DNA of 64,000 bases from Gluconobacter japonicus. GTDB taxonomy: Bacteria; Pseudomonadota; Alphaproteobacteria; Acetobacterales; Acetobacteraceae. The first letter of the stretch is position 1; every line of letters starts with the position of its first letter. The position numbers were made by a program, and so were the translations under genes. The stretch is from NCBI RefSeq assembly GCF_002723975.1, contig NZ_BEWO01000002.1, positions 1 to 64,000 of the forward strand. Direction: 5' to 3'. This document shows positions 56,291-64,000 of the stretch, in pieces. The notes beneath the pieces were generated by a model. That model ran no database searches. It saw only the letters and a program-made list of their open reading frames with translations, and was not told where the DNA came from.

Positions 56291-58579
56291 TTAATGCGAT
56301 GGAGACGATTGATCCAGTTGCCGGGCATTCAGATCGTCAGCAGAAAGTTCTGCGGAAGGCTTTGCAGGCGCTTTTGCCCGATGCGGCACGGGTTTCACAA
56401 CAGGTGCAGGACTATCCTGCGATGCATCAACCGCCTCAGGAACAGCAGACGGATTTGACGGCTCAGACGCAGGTTGCGCAGGCAAGGCAACGCCATTGCC
56501 AAATGCCCCAGACTTGATGGCTTCTGCCGTAACCTCGACGTTCCGACGAACCTCACCTTGACGCCCGAGAGGCGCACTGGTCGTACCATCCGTTGAAAGA
56601 ACCACGCCTCCGGCATTGCCAAATGACATTCGGAAAGGAGCACCTGCCGCGTCGCCCTGCCAGCTTTCTCCGGCTTTGAGAACACGCGAGACAAGAACAT
56701 GACCGTCCTTATCTTTGACCTGCATCCAGACAGGAGCAAGCAGACGCACAACAACCGACCCGACAGGGACAGCCGGAGCGGGAGTTTCTGCTGGCGTATT
56801 CGTGGCAGGACCGAACTGGTCTCCGGCGTTCTGGTCCACATCTTCAGAACCTGCCTCAGCTCCTGCCGTAACGGCAGGAGCTGGCTGGACCTGAGACGCC
56901 GGAGGAACAGCCAGCGGCAAAGCCTTTGCAGGCGGAGCCTCAACAGATGGCGTCATGGCGGGCGCTACAGACTGCGAAACATGCGGTTCCGGGGTCGGCG
57001 CACGTCCCGGCATGACCGATGCAACCTGCGGAGAGGTCGTTGCGGGCGTTGCAGCGCCTGACATCAACTCCGCAACAGCCGGAACCCGGCGATCAGCCGG
57101 GCTTTCATGCGAGGCAAACCGATACCACCCCGCATAGGCGGCAACGACAACAACAAGCCCTGCCCCGACAAGAAGCCCGACTGGCAGGCCGCGCTCTCCC
57201 TCCGGTTGAGGAAAAACAAGATCTGTCTTGCGGTTAACAACACCGCGATATTCCTGGCGGAAGCGTGCAACCAGACCATCGGCATCCAGTTGCATGGCAT
57301 GAGCATATGTCCGCAGGAAACCCACGGCATAGGCAACACCTGCCAGGGACGACAGATCATCCGCCTCCAGGGCAACCAGAAGACGGCTACGGATCCGCAG
57401 CCACTGAGCCACATCCTCAATCTGCCACCCCAACTCCTCCCGACGCGTACGCAGGATCGTTCCAACACTCGGCTGGTCTGAGCGAAGCGGCATCGTGCGG
57501 ATATCGGAAGGAGGGGACATGGCTGAATAACCTGACCAGGCGGGGGCGTGAACGCGGTCTTCCCGCTTTGCAATGGCTTCCACAGCCTGCTCCACGAGCG
57601 TAGCGATGATTTCGGACACCGGACGGATCTCCTTGACCATACCAACAGACTGGCCAGCCATGACAGACCCGTTATCGACGTCCCCATCCATCACGGCACG
57701 ACGCAGCGCACCAGCCCAGAAGTGCTCGATGGAAAGCTGGGCATCTTCCTTGCTCACAGCGCCATTCTGGAACTTCTGGATCGTCTCAGCCTGATGCTTC
57801 AGGAAGCCACGGCTACCCGCATTGGCAAGACCACGCACCGGAATGACCGGGAACTGCTCGTCAAGCTGCACGGATGTCACGGCATCACGGGCATTGGCTC
57901 GCAGGAACGCCTTCTTGAAGTTCTCGTGTGCGATGCTCTCCTGGGACGCCGCGAAGATCGTTCCAAGCTGTGCACCGGAAGCGCCCTGCTCAAGATAGGA
58001 CACGATGGCATCGCCACGACCCAGACCACCTGCCACAAAGACAGGAACGTCCTTGATGTGCGGCAGGATTTCCTGCGCCAGGACCGTCAGGGAAACCGGA
58101 CCAACATGGCCACCTGCTTCCGATCCTTCAATAATGAGTGCTTCAATACCCAGCTTCACCAGACGCTTGCCCAAAGCCAGTGCAGGCGCAAAACCAATCG
58201 CACGCGCTCCGCCATCACGGACACGCTTGATCGTGGCACTGGTCGGCACACCACCCGCCAGAACAACATGGGAGACGTTATGTGCAAGACATACGTCCAC
58301 CAGCCGGTCTAGTTCAGGATGCATGGTGATAAGGTTCACACCAAACGGGCGCTTCGTCAGAGCCTGCGTGGCAACGATTTCTTCCTCAAGGCGCTCCGGC
58401 GTCATCGCACCGCAGGCAATCACACCAAAGCCGCCAGCATTGGAAATGGCTGAGACAAGATTGCGCTCGCTCACCCAGGACATCGCGCCGCCAAGAATGG
58501 CGACTTCGCTGCCCAGAAAGTCACATCCCGGCTTCCAGAGGCGGTTCAGGGTTTCGCGGGCGTCCGTCATTGCACTCAC
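56291..58579 (-). CDS. Nitronate monooxygenase-like protein continuous with a RodZ-like protein
   Basis: One uninterrupted 762-residue frame combining two proteins. Residues 1-about 345 are an FMN-dependent nitronate monooxygenase barrel (GGAMSWVSERNLVSAISNAGG, GGVPTSATIKRV, EGSEAGGHVGPVS with the family His, GGLGRGDA). Residues about 370-435 are an XRE-type helix-turn-helix (ILRTRREELGWQIEDVAQWLRI), about 470-495 a membrane helix, then a Pro/Ala-rich linker and a RodZ-type DUF4115 domain (VVVRLLAPVWMQVKDKDG). An internal ATG at 57520 (residue 354) could start the RodZ part separately. GTG 58579 overlaps lysC by four bases; ATG 58570 is an alternative. Confidence 0.75.
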   Translation of the reverse strand: MSAMTDARETLNRLWKPGCDFLGSEVAILGGAMSWVSERNLVSAISNAGGFGVIACGAMTPERLEEEIVATQALTKRPFGVNLITMHPELDRLVDVCLAHNVSHVVLAGGVPTSATIKRVRDGGARAIGFAPALALGKRLVKLGIEALIIEGSEAGGHVGPVSLTVLAQEILPHIKDVPVFVAGGLGRGDAIVSYLEQGASGAQLGTIFAASQESIAHENFKKAFLRANARDAVTSVQLDEQFPVIPVRGLANAGSRGFLKHQAETIQKFQNGAVSKEDAQLSIEHFWAGALRRAVMDGDVDNGSVMAGQSVGMVKEIRPVSEIIATLVEQAVEAIAKREDRVHAPAWSGYSAMSPPSDIRTMPLRSDQPSVGTILRTRREELGWQIEDVAQWLRIRSRLLVALEADDLSSLAGVAYAVGFLRTYAHAMQLDADGLVARFRQEYRGVVNRKTDLVFPQPEGERGLPVGLLVGAGLVVVVAAYAGWYRFASHESPADRRVPAVAELMSGAATPATTSPQVASVMPGRAPTPEPHVSQSVAPAMTPSVEAPPAKALPLAVPPASQVQPAPAVTAGAEAGSEDVDQNAGDQFGPATNTPAETPAPAVPVGSVVVRLLAPVWMQVKDKDGHVLVSRVLKAGESWQGDAAGAPFRMSFGNAGGVVLSTDGTTSAPLGRQGEVRRNVEVTAEAIKSGAFGNGVALPAQPASEPSNPSAVPEAVDASQDSPAPVVKPVPHRAKAPAKPSAELSADDLNARQLDQSSPSH

Positions 58580-59898
58580 GTAGAGGGTTCCTCTTTCTTA
58601 TCCAGCCCGTACGCGGTGTGCAGTGCACGCATCGCAAGCTCTTTGTATTCCGAATCAATCAGGACGGAGATCTTGATTTCGCTCGTGGAAATCACCTGCA
58701 CGTTGATCCCGCGCTCCGCCAGAGTGCCGAACATGGTCGCCGCAAGTCCGGCATTGGAGCGCATGCCAACACCAACAACACTGATCTTCACAACGTTGTG
58801 AGATGTCTCAAGCTCACCATACTGGATATCGGCATGAGCCTTTTCCAGAACAGCGCGGGCCGCCGCCTCGTCGCTCTTGCCGACCGTAAAGGTCATGTTC
58901 GTCATGCGGTCAACGCCCGTGCTCTGCACGATCATGTCCACGTTGATGTTTGCCGCAGCCAGAGGTCCGAAGATGGCCGCTGCGATGCCCGGACGGTCCG
59001 GAATACGCCGGACGGAGAGCTTTGCTTCATCATGCGAGCTGGCAATGCCCGCAACCAGTTCCTTCTCCACGATCTCGTCCTCATCCACCACAATCGACCC
59101 ACTGTCATCATCCGTCTCGGAGAATGACGACAGCACACGCACACGAACTCCCTCGCGCATCGCCAGCCCGACACTCCGGGTCTGAAGAACCTTGGCGCCT
59201 ACGGAAGCAAGCTCAAGCATCTCTTCATATGTGATGCGATCCAGCTTCCGCGCACGCTTCACGATACGCGGGTCCGTCGTATAAATTCCATCAACATCCG
59301 TATAGATGTCACATTGATCCGCATGGATCGCAGCGGCAATCGCTACCGCAGATGTGTCTGATCCGCCACGCCCCAGTGTGGCAATCCGGTTATCCGGACC
59401 TACACCCTGGAAACCAGCGATAACCGGCACAACACCATTATCAAGACATTTCAGCAGTTCAGTCCCGTCAACGCCATCAATGGATGCTTTCCCGTGCGCG
59501 TCATCTGTCACAAGCGGGATCTGCCAGCCCTGAAAAGAGCGTGACGGAACGCCGATAGCCTGTAGCGCAATAGCCACAAGACCACTCGTGACCTGCTCAC
59601 CGGATGCCACGACAGCATCATATTCCTTCGGGTCCGCCAGCGGGTCCAGTTCGGCACAGTATCCAACCATCTGATTGGTCACACCCGCCATGGCCGACAC
59701 AACAACAGCCACACGGCGCCCAAGCGCATGCTCGGCCTTGACTCGCTGCGCAACGATCCGGATGCGTTCAATTGTTCCGACGGACGTACCGCCGAATTTC
59801 ATGACGATCGTTTTCCGTTTCCCGCTATCCACAGACATGGAAAGAGTATCGGCACGACCCGAAACCTGGTCGTGAACGGGAGTATCGGACATGGACAT
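58576..59898 (-). CDS. lysC: Aspartate kinase
   Basis: First step of lysine, threonine and methionine synthesis. Start ATG 59898 (MSMSDTPVHDQ) has GGAG 11 bases upstream; ATG 59838 and 59802 are later options, giving 440 residues here. Kinase motifs MKFGGTSVG, SAMAGVTNQMVG, LGRGGSDTSAVAIAAA (ATP/aspartate site) and DVDGIYTTDPR; the C-terminal third contains two ACT-like regions, as in feedback-inhibited aspartokinases. Divergent from ubiG over 174 bases. Confidence 0.95.
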   Translation of the reverse strand: MSMSDTPVHDQVSGRADTLSMSVDSGKRKTIVMKFGGTSVGTIERIRIVAQRVKAEHALGRRVAVVVSAMAGVTNQMVGYCAELDPLADPKEYDAVVASGEQVTSGLVAIALQAIGVPSRSFQGWQIPLVTDDAHGKASIDGVDGTELLKCLDNGVVPVIAGFQGVGPDNRIATLGRGGSDTSAVAIAAAIHADQCDIYTDVDGIYTTDPRIVKRARKLDRITYEEMLELASVGAKVLQTRSVGLAMREGVRVRVLSSFSETDDDSGSIVVDEDEIVEKELVAGIASSHDEAKLSVRRIPDRPGIAAAIFGPLAAANINVDMIVQSTGVDRMTNMTFTVGKSDEAAARAVLEKAHADIQYGELETSHNVVKISVVGVGMRSNAGLAATMFGTLAERGINVQVISTSEIKISVLIDSEYKELAMRALHTAYGLDKKEEPST

Positions 59899-60072
59899 CG
59901 CGGATAAGGCTCCAGTACGTGTCTGGCGTTGCGCGCTCGGGTCTGGCATCGGATACGGCACAAACAGATTTGCCGGCCGGTCTTCTGAACAGACTCTGCC
60001 GGTCCACATACTCGTCTCGCCACGCCGCGTCCAGCCGACGGCATCATGCGGGCACACAGAAGGACAGTTCTG

Positions 60073-60828
60073 ATGGCCTCAGAAACCGTTTCCGGAAGCA
60101 CCTTACATCGTTCTTCCGTTTCCGATTCCGAAATTGCCCATTTCAGCGCACTGGCCAAAGACTGGTGGAACCCTCGCGGCCCGATGGCCCCTTTGCACGC
60201 CATGAACCCCCTGCGTACAGACTGGGTCTCTTCCCGGACGACTTCTCTCAAGCCGTCCGAAGGAAAACGCCTTTCCCTGCTCGATATCGGTTGCGGTGCA
60301 GGCCTCGCCAGCGAAGCCTTTGCAAAACTGGGGTTCGAGACGCTCGGCCTTGATGCAAGCCCGGACGGGATCGAAGCAGCACGCGCGCATCAGGCTAACT
60401 ACCCACTGCCACCGAGTGCCGCCCCCCTGACCTATCGCAATGGCAGCGCAGAAGATCTGGTCGAGGAAGGCGTAGAATTCGACGTCGTGTCAGCTCTGGA
60501 AGTCATCGAGCACGTCAACGATCCGCAGGACTTTCTGCACATGCTTGCAGCCCTGACCCGTCCGGGAGGCATGGTTGCCGTCTCCACAATGAGCCGCACA
60601 CCGCGCTCATTCGCCATGGCAAAGCTGGGCGCGGAATACATTCTGCGGATGCTGCCCGTCGGAACACATGATTGGAAGAAATTCATCAAGCCGGAAGAAC
60701 TGGCAGCCATGGCCCGTAACGCCGGTCTGCGCATGACGGATATTGCCGGCATGAGCTACCTGCCCCCGCGCTGGCGCACGACCCGCGACACTGGCGTGAA
60801 CTATATCGCAATGTTCACGAAGGGCTGA
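60073..60828 (+). CDS. ubiG: Ubiquinone biosynthesis O-methyltransferase
   Basis: Performs the two O-methylations of ubiquinone. ATG 60073 is preceded by AAGGACAG; 251 residues. SAM motif LDIGCGAGLASEAFAKLG, FDVVSALEVIEHV (motif with conserved Glu/His) and the family tail W(K)KFIKPEELAAMA, RDTGVNYIAMF are present. Second quinone enzyme in the window, unlinked from ubiE. A strong terminator follows. Confidence 0.95.
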   Translation: MASETVSGSTLHRSSVSDSEIAHFSALAKDWWNPRGPMAPLHAMNPLRTDWVSSRTTSLKPSEGKRLSLLDIGCGAGLASEAFAKLGFETLGLDASPDGIEAARAHQANYPLPPSAAPLTYRNGSAEDLVEEGVEFDVVSALEVIEHVNDPQDFLHMLAALTRPGGMVAVSTMSRTPRSFAMAKLGAEYILRMLPVGTHDWKKFIKPEELAAMARNAGLRMTDIAGMSYLPPRWRTTRDTGVNYIAMFTKG

Positions 60829-60833
60829 AACAA

Positions 60834-60861
60834 AAAAAGGCGCTCTGAAGAGCGCCTTTTT
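60834..60861. terminator. Terminator between ubiG and lactonase gene
   Basis: AAAAAGGCGCTC (60834-60845), TGAA, GAGCGCCTTTTT (60850-60861). Twelve-base perfect stem; separates convergent genes and ends in T residues on each strand. Confidence 0.92.
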
Positions 60862-60870
60862 CATGAAAGG

Positions 60871-62142
60871 TCAGACCTGCGTATTCATGAACGCAAACGT
60901 CGTCGGGCTACCGACAGGTGTAAAGTTCTCCGTAAACGCAAGCTGGCCAGTGTTCTTGTCCACCTTGAAGGACGTCACCGCATCCGACCGCTGGTTGGCG
61001 CAGAACAGGAACGTTCCTGACGGATCGAACATCATGGCACGGCCATAATCGGCATGCATCCAGACTTCATCCTGCAAGGACAGCGTTCCATCCGCAGCAA
61101 TCGCGAACACAGCCAGCGAATCGCCCAGACGGTTGGAGGCATAGACATACTTTCCGCTCGCCGAGATCAGAATTTCCGCAGCCAGCGTTGAACCACGGAA
61201 GTGCGGCGTGACCGTGCTGACGGTCTGAATATTGGTGATGACACCCGTCAGCGGATCGAAGCTAGAGACCACGATCTTCGAGTTCTGCTCACACAGATTG
61301 TACATGATGCGCCCCGAGTGATTGAACTCGAAGTGACGCGGCGCAGAACCAGGCTCCATATCGTAATACGGCGTCTTGGCCGGAATCAGCTTTCCGGTCG
61401 TCAGGTTCAGTGTCCAGACATAGACCCGATCCAGCCCAGCATCATCCGCAATCACAAATCGCCCACTAGGATCAGAGCGGATCATATGCGGATGCGATCC
61501 GGAATGATCTGAAACGGCGAAGTTGCCCTGCGGATTGTCGGCTGCACGCTCTGGCTGACGCGGACCAGTGTTATGAACGACGTCCGTTGCCTCTCCCAGA
61601 GAACCATCGCTCCGGATCGGCAGAACGGCCACACAGCCTCCCATGTAGTTCGCCACCAGAACATAACGGCCTGAGTGGTGCACACTCAGATGCGCCGGAA
61701 CGGCCCCGCCGGAACTGACCACGTTCAGCTTGCGCAGGGAGCCGGTCTTCTGATCCACGGCAAATGCCGTAACAGACCCATGCCCATCCTTGTTGTAATC
61801 ATCAATCTCGCTAAGAGCGTACAGGAAATGATTATCCGCAGACAACGTGATGAATGAAGGACTGGCAATATCGGTATAAGTCGTGATCGGCGTCAGAACG
61901 CCGGATTCACGATCCATTTCGAAGACAGCAATTCCCTGCCCGTTTCCCGCTCCGCCAGGCGGAGCATGCTTGGTGTATCCGCCGACGAAACAGACCGTCT
62001 TGGAAACAGGCTTCGGCGGCGGTGGCGGAACGGGAATGACTGTGGGCTCATCCGCCGCATGAGACGTTCCTGCAACACCGGCTGCAACGGCACCAGCAGC
62101 AAGTCCAAGCGCAAAATCGCGACGGGAAACGGGGTGGGACAT
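60871..62142 (-). CDS. Exported beta-propeller lactonase (6-phosphogluconolactonase-like)
   Basis: Lactonase family seven-bladed propeller, 423 residues. The start SRRDFALGLAAGAVAAG is a twin-arginine-type signal followed by AHA-A, so it should fold before export and act in the periplasm. A proline run (VPPPPPKPVSK) separates signal and propeller. Repeated blades have the YncE/6-PGL pattern (FITLSADNHFLYALSE, HLSVHHSGRYVLVANY, MIRSDPSGRFVIADDAGLDRVYVW, ILISASGKYVYASNR, MMFDPSGTFLFCANQ). Substrate unproven: glucono-lactone is a plausible one in a glucose-oxidising periplasm. Confidence 0.85.
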   Translation of the reverse strand: MSHPVSRRDFALGLAAGAVAAGVAGTSHAADEPTVIPVPPPPPKPVSKTVCFVGGYTKHAPPGGAGNGQGIAVFEMDRESGVLTPITTYTDIASPSFITLSADNHFLYALSEIDDYNKDGHGSVTAFAVDQKTGSLRKLNVVSSGGAVPAHLSVHHSGRYVLVANYMGGCVAVLPIRSDGSLGEATDVVHNTGPRQPERAADNPQGNFAVSDHSGSHPHMIRSDPSGRFVIADDAGLDRVYVWTLNLTTGKLIPAKTPYYDMEPGSAPRHFEFNHSGRIMYNLCEQNSKIVVSSFDPLTGVITNIQTVSTVTPHFRGSTLAAEILISASGKYVYASNRLGDSLAVFAIAADGTLSLQDEVWMHADYGRAMMFDPSGTFLFCANQRSDAVTSFKVDKNTGQLAFTENFTPVGSPTTFAFMNTQV

Positions 62143-62246
62143 AGTGGTTCCACGGTCCTTTCAGTTTGGCGGATGCCAAGGCCACATCGGACCTGCACAT
62201 TCCTGAAAGACCATATCAGAAGGATACGGTCTGCCATGATAGTTTC

Positions 62247-62732
62247 TCAGTGAGGCTGCGGAGGCATCTTGCACTGCGCGCCAAAGGCGCCACCGGTATA
62301 CCGGGTCCAGGTCTCGGTTTTCCCCAACAAAGGCATTCCCAGAACATAGCCCCGCAGCTTCAGGACATTCGGCTCTGAAAGCCAGATGTAGGCCTGATAA
62401 ACACGTCCGCTCCGTGGATCAAGAATGTGACCACCCCATTTGTGGTCTTCAACTGGTACAAAGTCTGTCAACATCCATAAGCCGCACTCAGCTCGACCCC
62501 AGGTGTCTTTCGGCATTTCCCCATCATAGTCCATGCCGACCAGCTTGCCACACAGGGCATTCCCGTTGCTTCCACAGCGTTCGATCGAGAAGACACCATC
62601 CTTCCCGCCGGACAACCAAAGACCCAGTTCAGTAGGACCCGCAGCCGAAGAGACATCAGCGGTTGCCGCGGCCCGCCCCATTGAAGGAGACAGACACGCC
62701 AGCAGACCCGACAGGATCAATCCCCACCGCAC
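62247..62732 (-). CDS. DUF2147 exported protein
   Basis: 161 residues; GTG start at 62732 directly follows the grxC stop. Signal peptide MRWGLILSGLLACLSPSMGRAAA. The mature part has GLWLSGGKDGVFSIERCGSNGNALCGKLVGMDYDGEMP, the DUF2147 hallmark (FAD-like strand, IxxCG, LCGxxV) with the pair of conserved cysteines. The function is unknown; lies in the same run as grxC and comF. Confidence 0.82.
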   Translation of the reverse strand: MRWGLILSGLLACLSPSMGRAAATADVSSAAGPTELGLWLSGGKDGVFSIERCGSNGNALCGKLVGMDYDGEMPKDTWGRAECGLWMLTDFVPVEDHKWGGHILDPRSGRVYQAYIWLSEPNVLKLRGYVLGMPLLGKTETWTRYTGGAFGAQCKMPPQPH

Positions 62733-62990
62733 TCAGACACCGCCAAGCAGGGAATCAAGCCGCCCTGCTCGATCCAACGCCACAATATCATCGCACCCGC
62801 CGAGAGGCGTTCCGTTCACGAAGACCTGCGGAACAGTTCGGCGTCCCGACCGCGCAATAGCCTCCTCCCGCTCCGGCGTGCCATGGGGCGCATTGATCTC
62901 TTGGAAAGCTACACCCTTCGATCTGAGGAGATCGACAGCATGAACACAGTATGGGCATCCCGGCTGCGTGAAAATTTCAATTTTTGACAT
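62733..62990 (-). CDS. grxC: Glutaredoxin (GrxC type)
   Basis: Thiol-disulfide oxidoreductase, glutathione dependent. Start ATG 62990 (MSKIEIFTQPGC) leaves 85 residues; the extra upstream frame is the comF 3' end. The dithiol active site is CPYC, with a cis-proline TVPQVFVNG and GGCDDIVAL. Eight bases after comF. Confidence 0.93.
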   Translation of the reverse strand: MSKIEIFTQPGCPYCVHAVDLLRSKGVAFQEINAPHGTPEREEAIARSGRRTVPQVFVNGTPLGGCDDIVALDRAGRLDSLLGGV

Positions 62991-62997
62991 ATTGTTT

Positions 62998-63780
62998 TTA
63001 CTCCTCGGGATACGGAACATCCCGTTCATCGCCCTTGCCGGTCCGGGCTGCAACGAGAATATCCACCGATAATGCTCCCGCCTTCAAGAGTGCATCCGCG
63101 CAGACAGACGCCGTTGCTCCGGTTGTCAGCACATCGTCCACCAATAGAACGGCCTGCCCCGCAATTCGTTTTTCACGCCCTGGCCGAACAACAATCGTAT
63201 CTGCAATTTCAGCATAACGTTCTTTTGGAGAAAGCCGAGCAAGCGCTCTGGTTGCCCGCCTGCGCTCAAGCCCATCCAGCAAAGCAGGCACCTTATTGCG
63301 ACGCGCCAGTCCATGAGCGAGAAGCGCAGCCTGATTGTAACGACGCCTCCACAGTTTCCCCCGGTACATCGGCACAGGCACCAATACTGTTGCCTGCTCC
63401 AGCAAGGCTTTTCCGGCCCTTCCCATTTCCTGGGAAAGAACGGCTGCATTTTCCGTTCTGTCAGAATATTTCAGAGGAAGGATCATCCGCCGCGACCAAT
63501 CATCATAAACAAAGGCCGCACGCCCCTGACGCCAGACGGGAGGCTTCAGTTGACAGGAAACGCAGATTCTTCTGGCACCCCCATAAGTTTCATTGATCAG
63601 TGGCGTCCCGCACCGGTCACAACAAGGGGGAATAATGCGCTGGGCCGACGAAAAACAGTCAGAGCAGAATGCTCCCTCTGTCACGACATCGGCTCCACAC
63701 CCGGAACACACCGGCGGAAGCGCCAAATCGAGAAGCATTCTGCAGCAGCGGGAGAAAAGTGGCGGCAGTATGTTTCGCAA
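62998..63780 (-). CDS. comF: ComF family phosphoribosyltransferase-like protein
   Basis: 260 residues. N-terminal cysteine-rich zinc motif (CSGCGADV, CSDC, CDRCGTPL, CVSC) and a C-terminal PRTase signature LVDDVLTTGATASVCADALLKAGA. In competent bacteria ComF acts in DNA uptake; here its role is unclear because no other competence genes are around. ATG 63780 or M15 63738 are possible starts. Immediately follows the DUF3553 gene. Confidence 0.87.
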   Translation of the reverse strand: MRNILPPLFSRCCRMLLDLALPPVCSGCGADVVTEGAFCSDCFSSAQRIIPPCCDRCGTPLINETYGGARRICVSCQLKPPVWRQGRAAFVYDDWSRRMILPLKYSDRTENAAVLSQEMGRAGKALLEQATVLVPVPMYRGKLWRRRYNQAALLAHGLARRNKVPALLDGLERRRATRALARLSPKERYAEIADTIVVRPGREKRIAGQAVLLVDDVLTTGATASVCADALLKAGALSVDILVAARTGKGDERDVPYPEE

Positions 63781-63957
63781 TCAGGACTGAACCAACTTTA
63801 GCGTCACCCGGGAAGCATCAATCAGAACCTTACCCTCGTTCTGAAAATTGACAGTCACGCGTTCCGCAATTGCAGACTGAACCTGCCCCCAACCCCATTC
63901 CGGATAGTCAGGATGCTGCACGATCTGGCCGGGCTCTAGAAAAGACTGAAATGGCAT
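63781..63957 (-). CDS. DUF3553 family small protein
   Basis: 58 residues from ATG 63957 (MPFQSFLEPGQIVQHPDYPEWGWG); ATG 63963 or 63975 would add 2 or 6 residues. The LEPGxxVxHPDxPxWGxGQVQS pattern, then RVTVNFQNEGKVLI, defines the alphaproteobacterial DUF3553 family. Its function is unknown. GGAGA and the start codon lie within a hairpin (63951-63980), which could limit translation. The stop is directly next to comF. Confidence 0.85.
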   Translation of the reverse strand: MPFQSFLEPGQIVQHPDYPEWGWGQVQSAIAERVTVNFQNEGKVLIDASRVTLKLVQS

Positions 63958-63980
63958 GGACATTCTCCTGTCCATGCCAT
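63951..63980 (-). promoter_or_regulatory. Hairpin enclosing the DUF3553 ribosome-binding site
   Basis: Perfect 12-base inverted repeat: ATGGCATGGACA (63951-63962) and TGTCCATGCCAT (63969-63980) with a six-base loop, GGAGAA on the coding strand. The loop is the ribosome-binding site and the 3' arm contains the ATG. Confidence 0.7.
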
Positions 63981-64000
63981 GAAAGCCGCTTCAGTGCCCA

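Overview
The window reads as an ordinary chromosomal core region of an acetic acid bacterium (Acetobacteraceae, Alphaproteobacteria), most likely Gluconobacter or a close relative. This is inferred from moderately high GC, alphaproteobacterial gene orders (mutM/ubiE-coaBC-dut, dnaA-dnaN-recF-gyrB, hisS-ispG beside lysC), a secreted alpha-amino acid ester hydrolase of the Acetobacter turbidans type, many TTG/GTG starts and Tat-exported enzymes. I saw no phage, insertion sequence or CRISPR array; genes are dense and often overlap by 1-14 bases.

Layout. 0-8 kb: ilvD, a divergent alpha-amino acid ester hydrolase, msrA, and a two-gene ABC transporter (ATPase with an AAA-associated tail, double permease) without a visible solute-binding protein. 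7.6-11.4 kb: dut, coaBC and ubiE on the minus strand, mutM divergent, then rpsT with promoter and terminator. 11.7-18.8 kb: replication block dnaA-dnaN-recF-gyrB followed by an exported DUF3108 protein. 18.8-22 kb: glmU-glmS (UDP-GlcNAc precursor synthesis). 22-26.7 kb: a YdiJ-like FAD/Fe-S dehydrogenase and an overlapping multi-pass membrane protein. 26.7-29.3 kb: thiO-thiS-thiG-thiE (thiamine). 29.4-35.5 kb: a CPA1 antiporter with a C-terminal cyclic-nucleotide-like domain, a POT peptide permease and a divergent porin separated by about 500 bases holding an array of palindromes. 35.5-43.4 kb: minus-strand run mltB-rlpA-like-dacA-tmk-holB-metG-tatD-MBL hydrolase (the last frameshifted). 43.5-49.5 kb: envelope and transport genes (DedA, an ATP-grasp enzyme, mlaD, uppP, an APC permease, MscS channel). 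49.6-52.8 kb: elongator tRNA-Met, a glycosyltransferase, a DUF4167 protein, prmC and a small exported protein. 52.8-60.8 kb: prfA, hisS, ispG, a continuous nitronate monooxygenase/RodZ-like reading frame, lysC, and divergent ubiG. 60.9-64 kb: exported beta-propeller lactonase, DUF2147 protein, grxC, comF and a DUF3553 protein whose ribosome-binding site sits in a perfect hairpin.

Most genes are housekeeping. The points that looked least explained are: the TGGC-N5-GCCA palindrome array between porin and peptide permease (33.4-33.6 kb), the nitronate monooxygenase-RodZ fused frame (56.3-58.6 kb), the hairpin that encloses the start of the DUF3553 gene (63.95 kb), an 18-base perfect palindrome before the DedA gene (43.5 kb), the DedA/ATP-grasp/MlaD/UppP neighbourhood, and an RlpA-like protein that appears to lack the usual acidic residue. 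No complete new defence or biosynthetic system was recognised.
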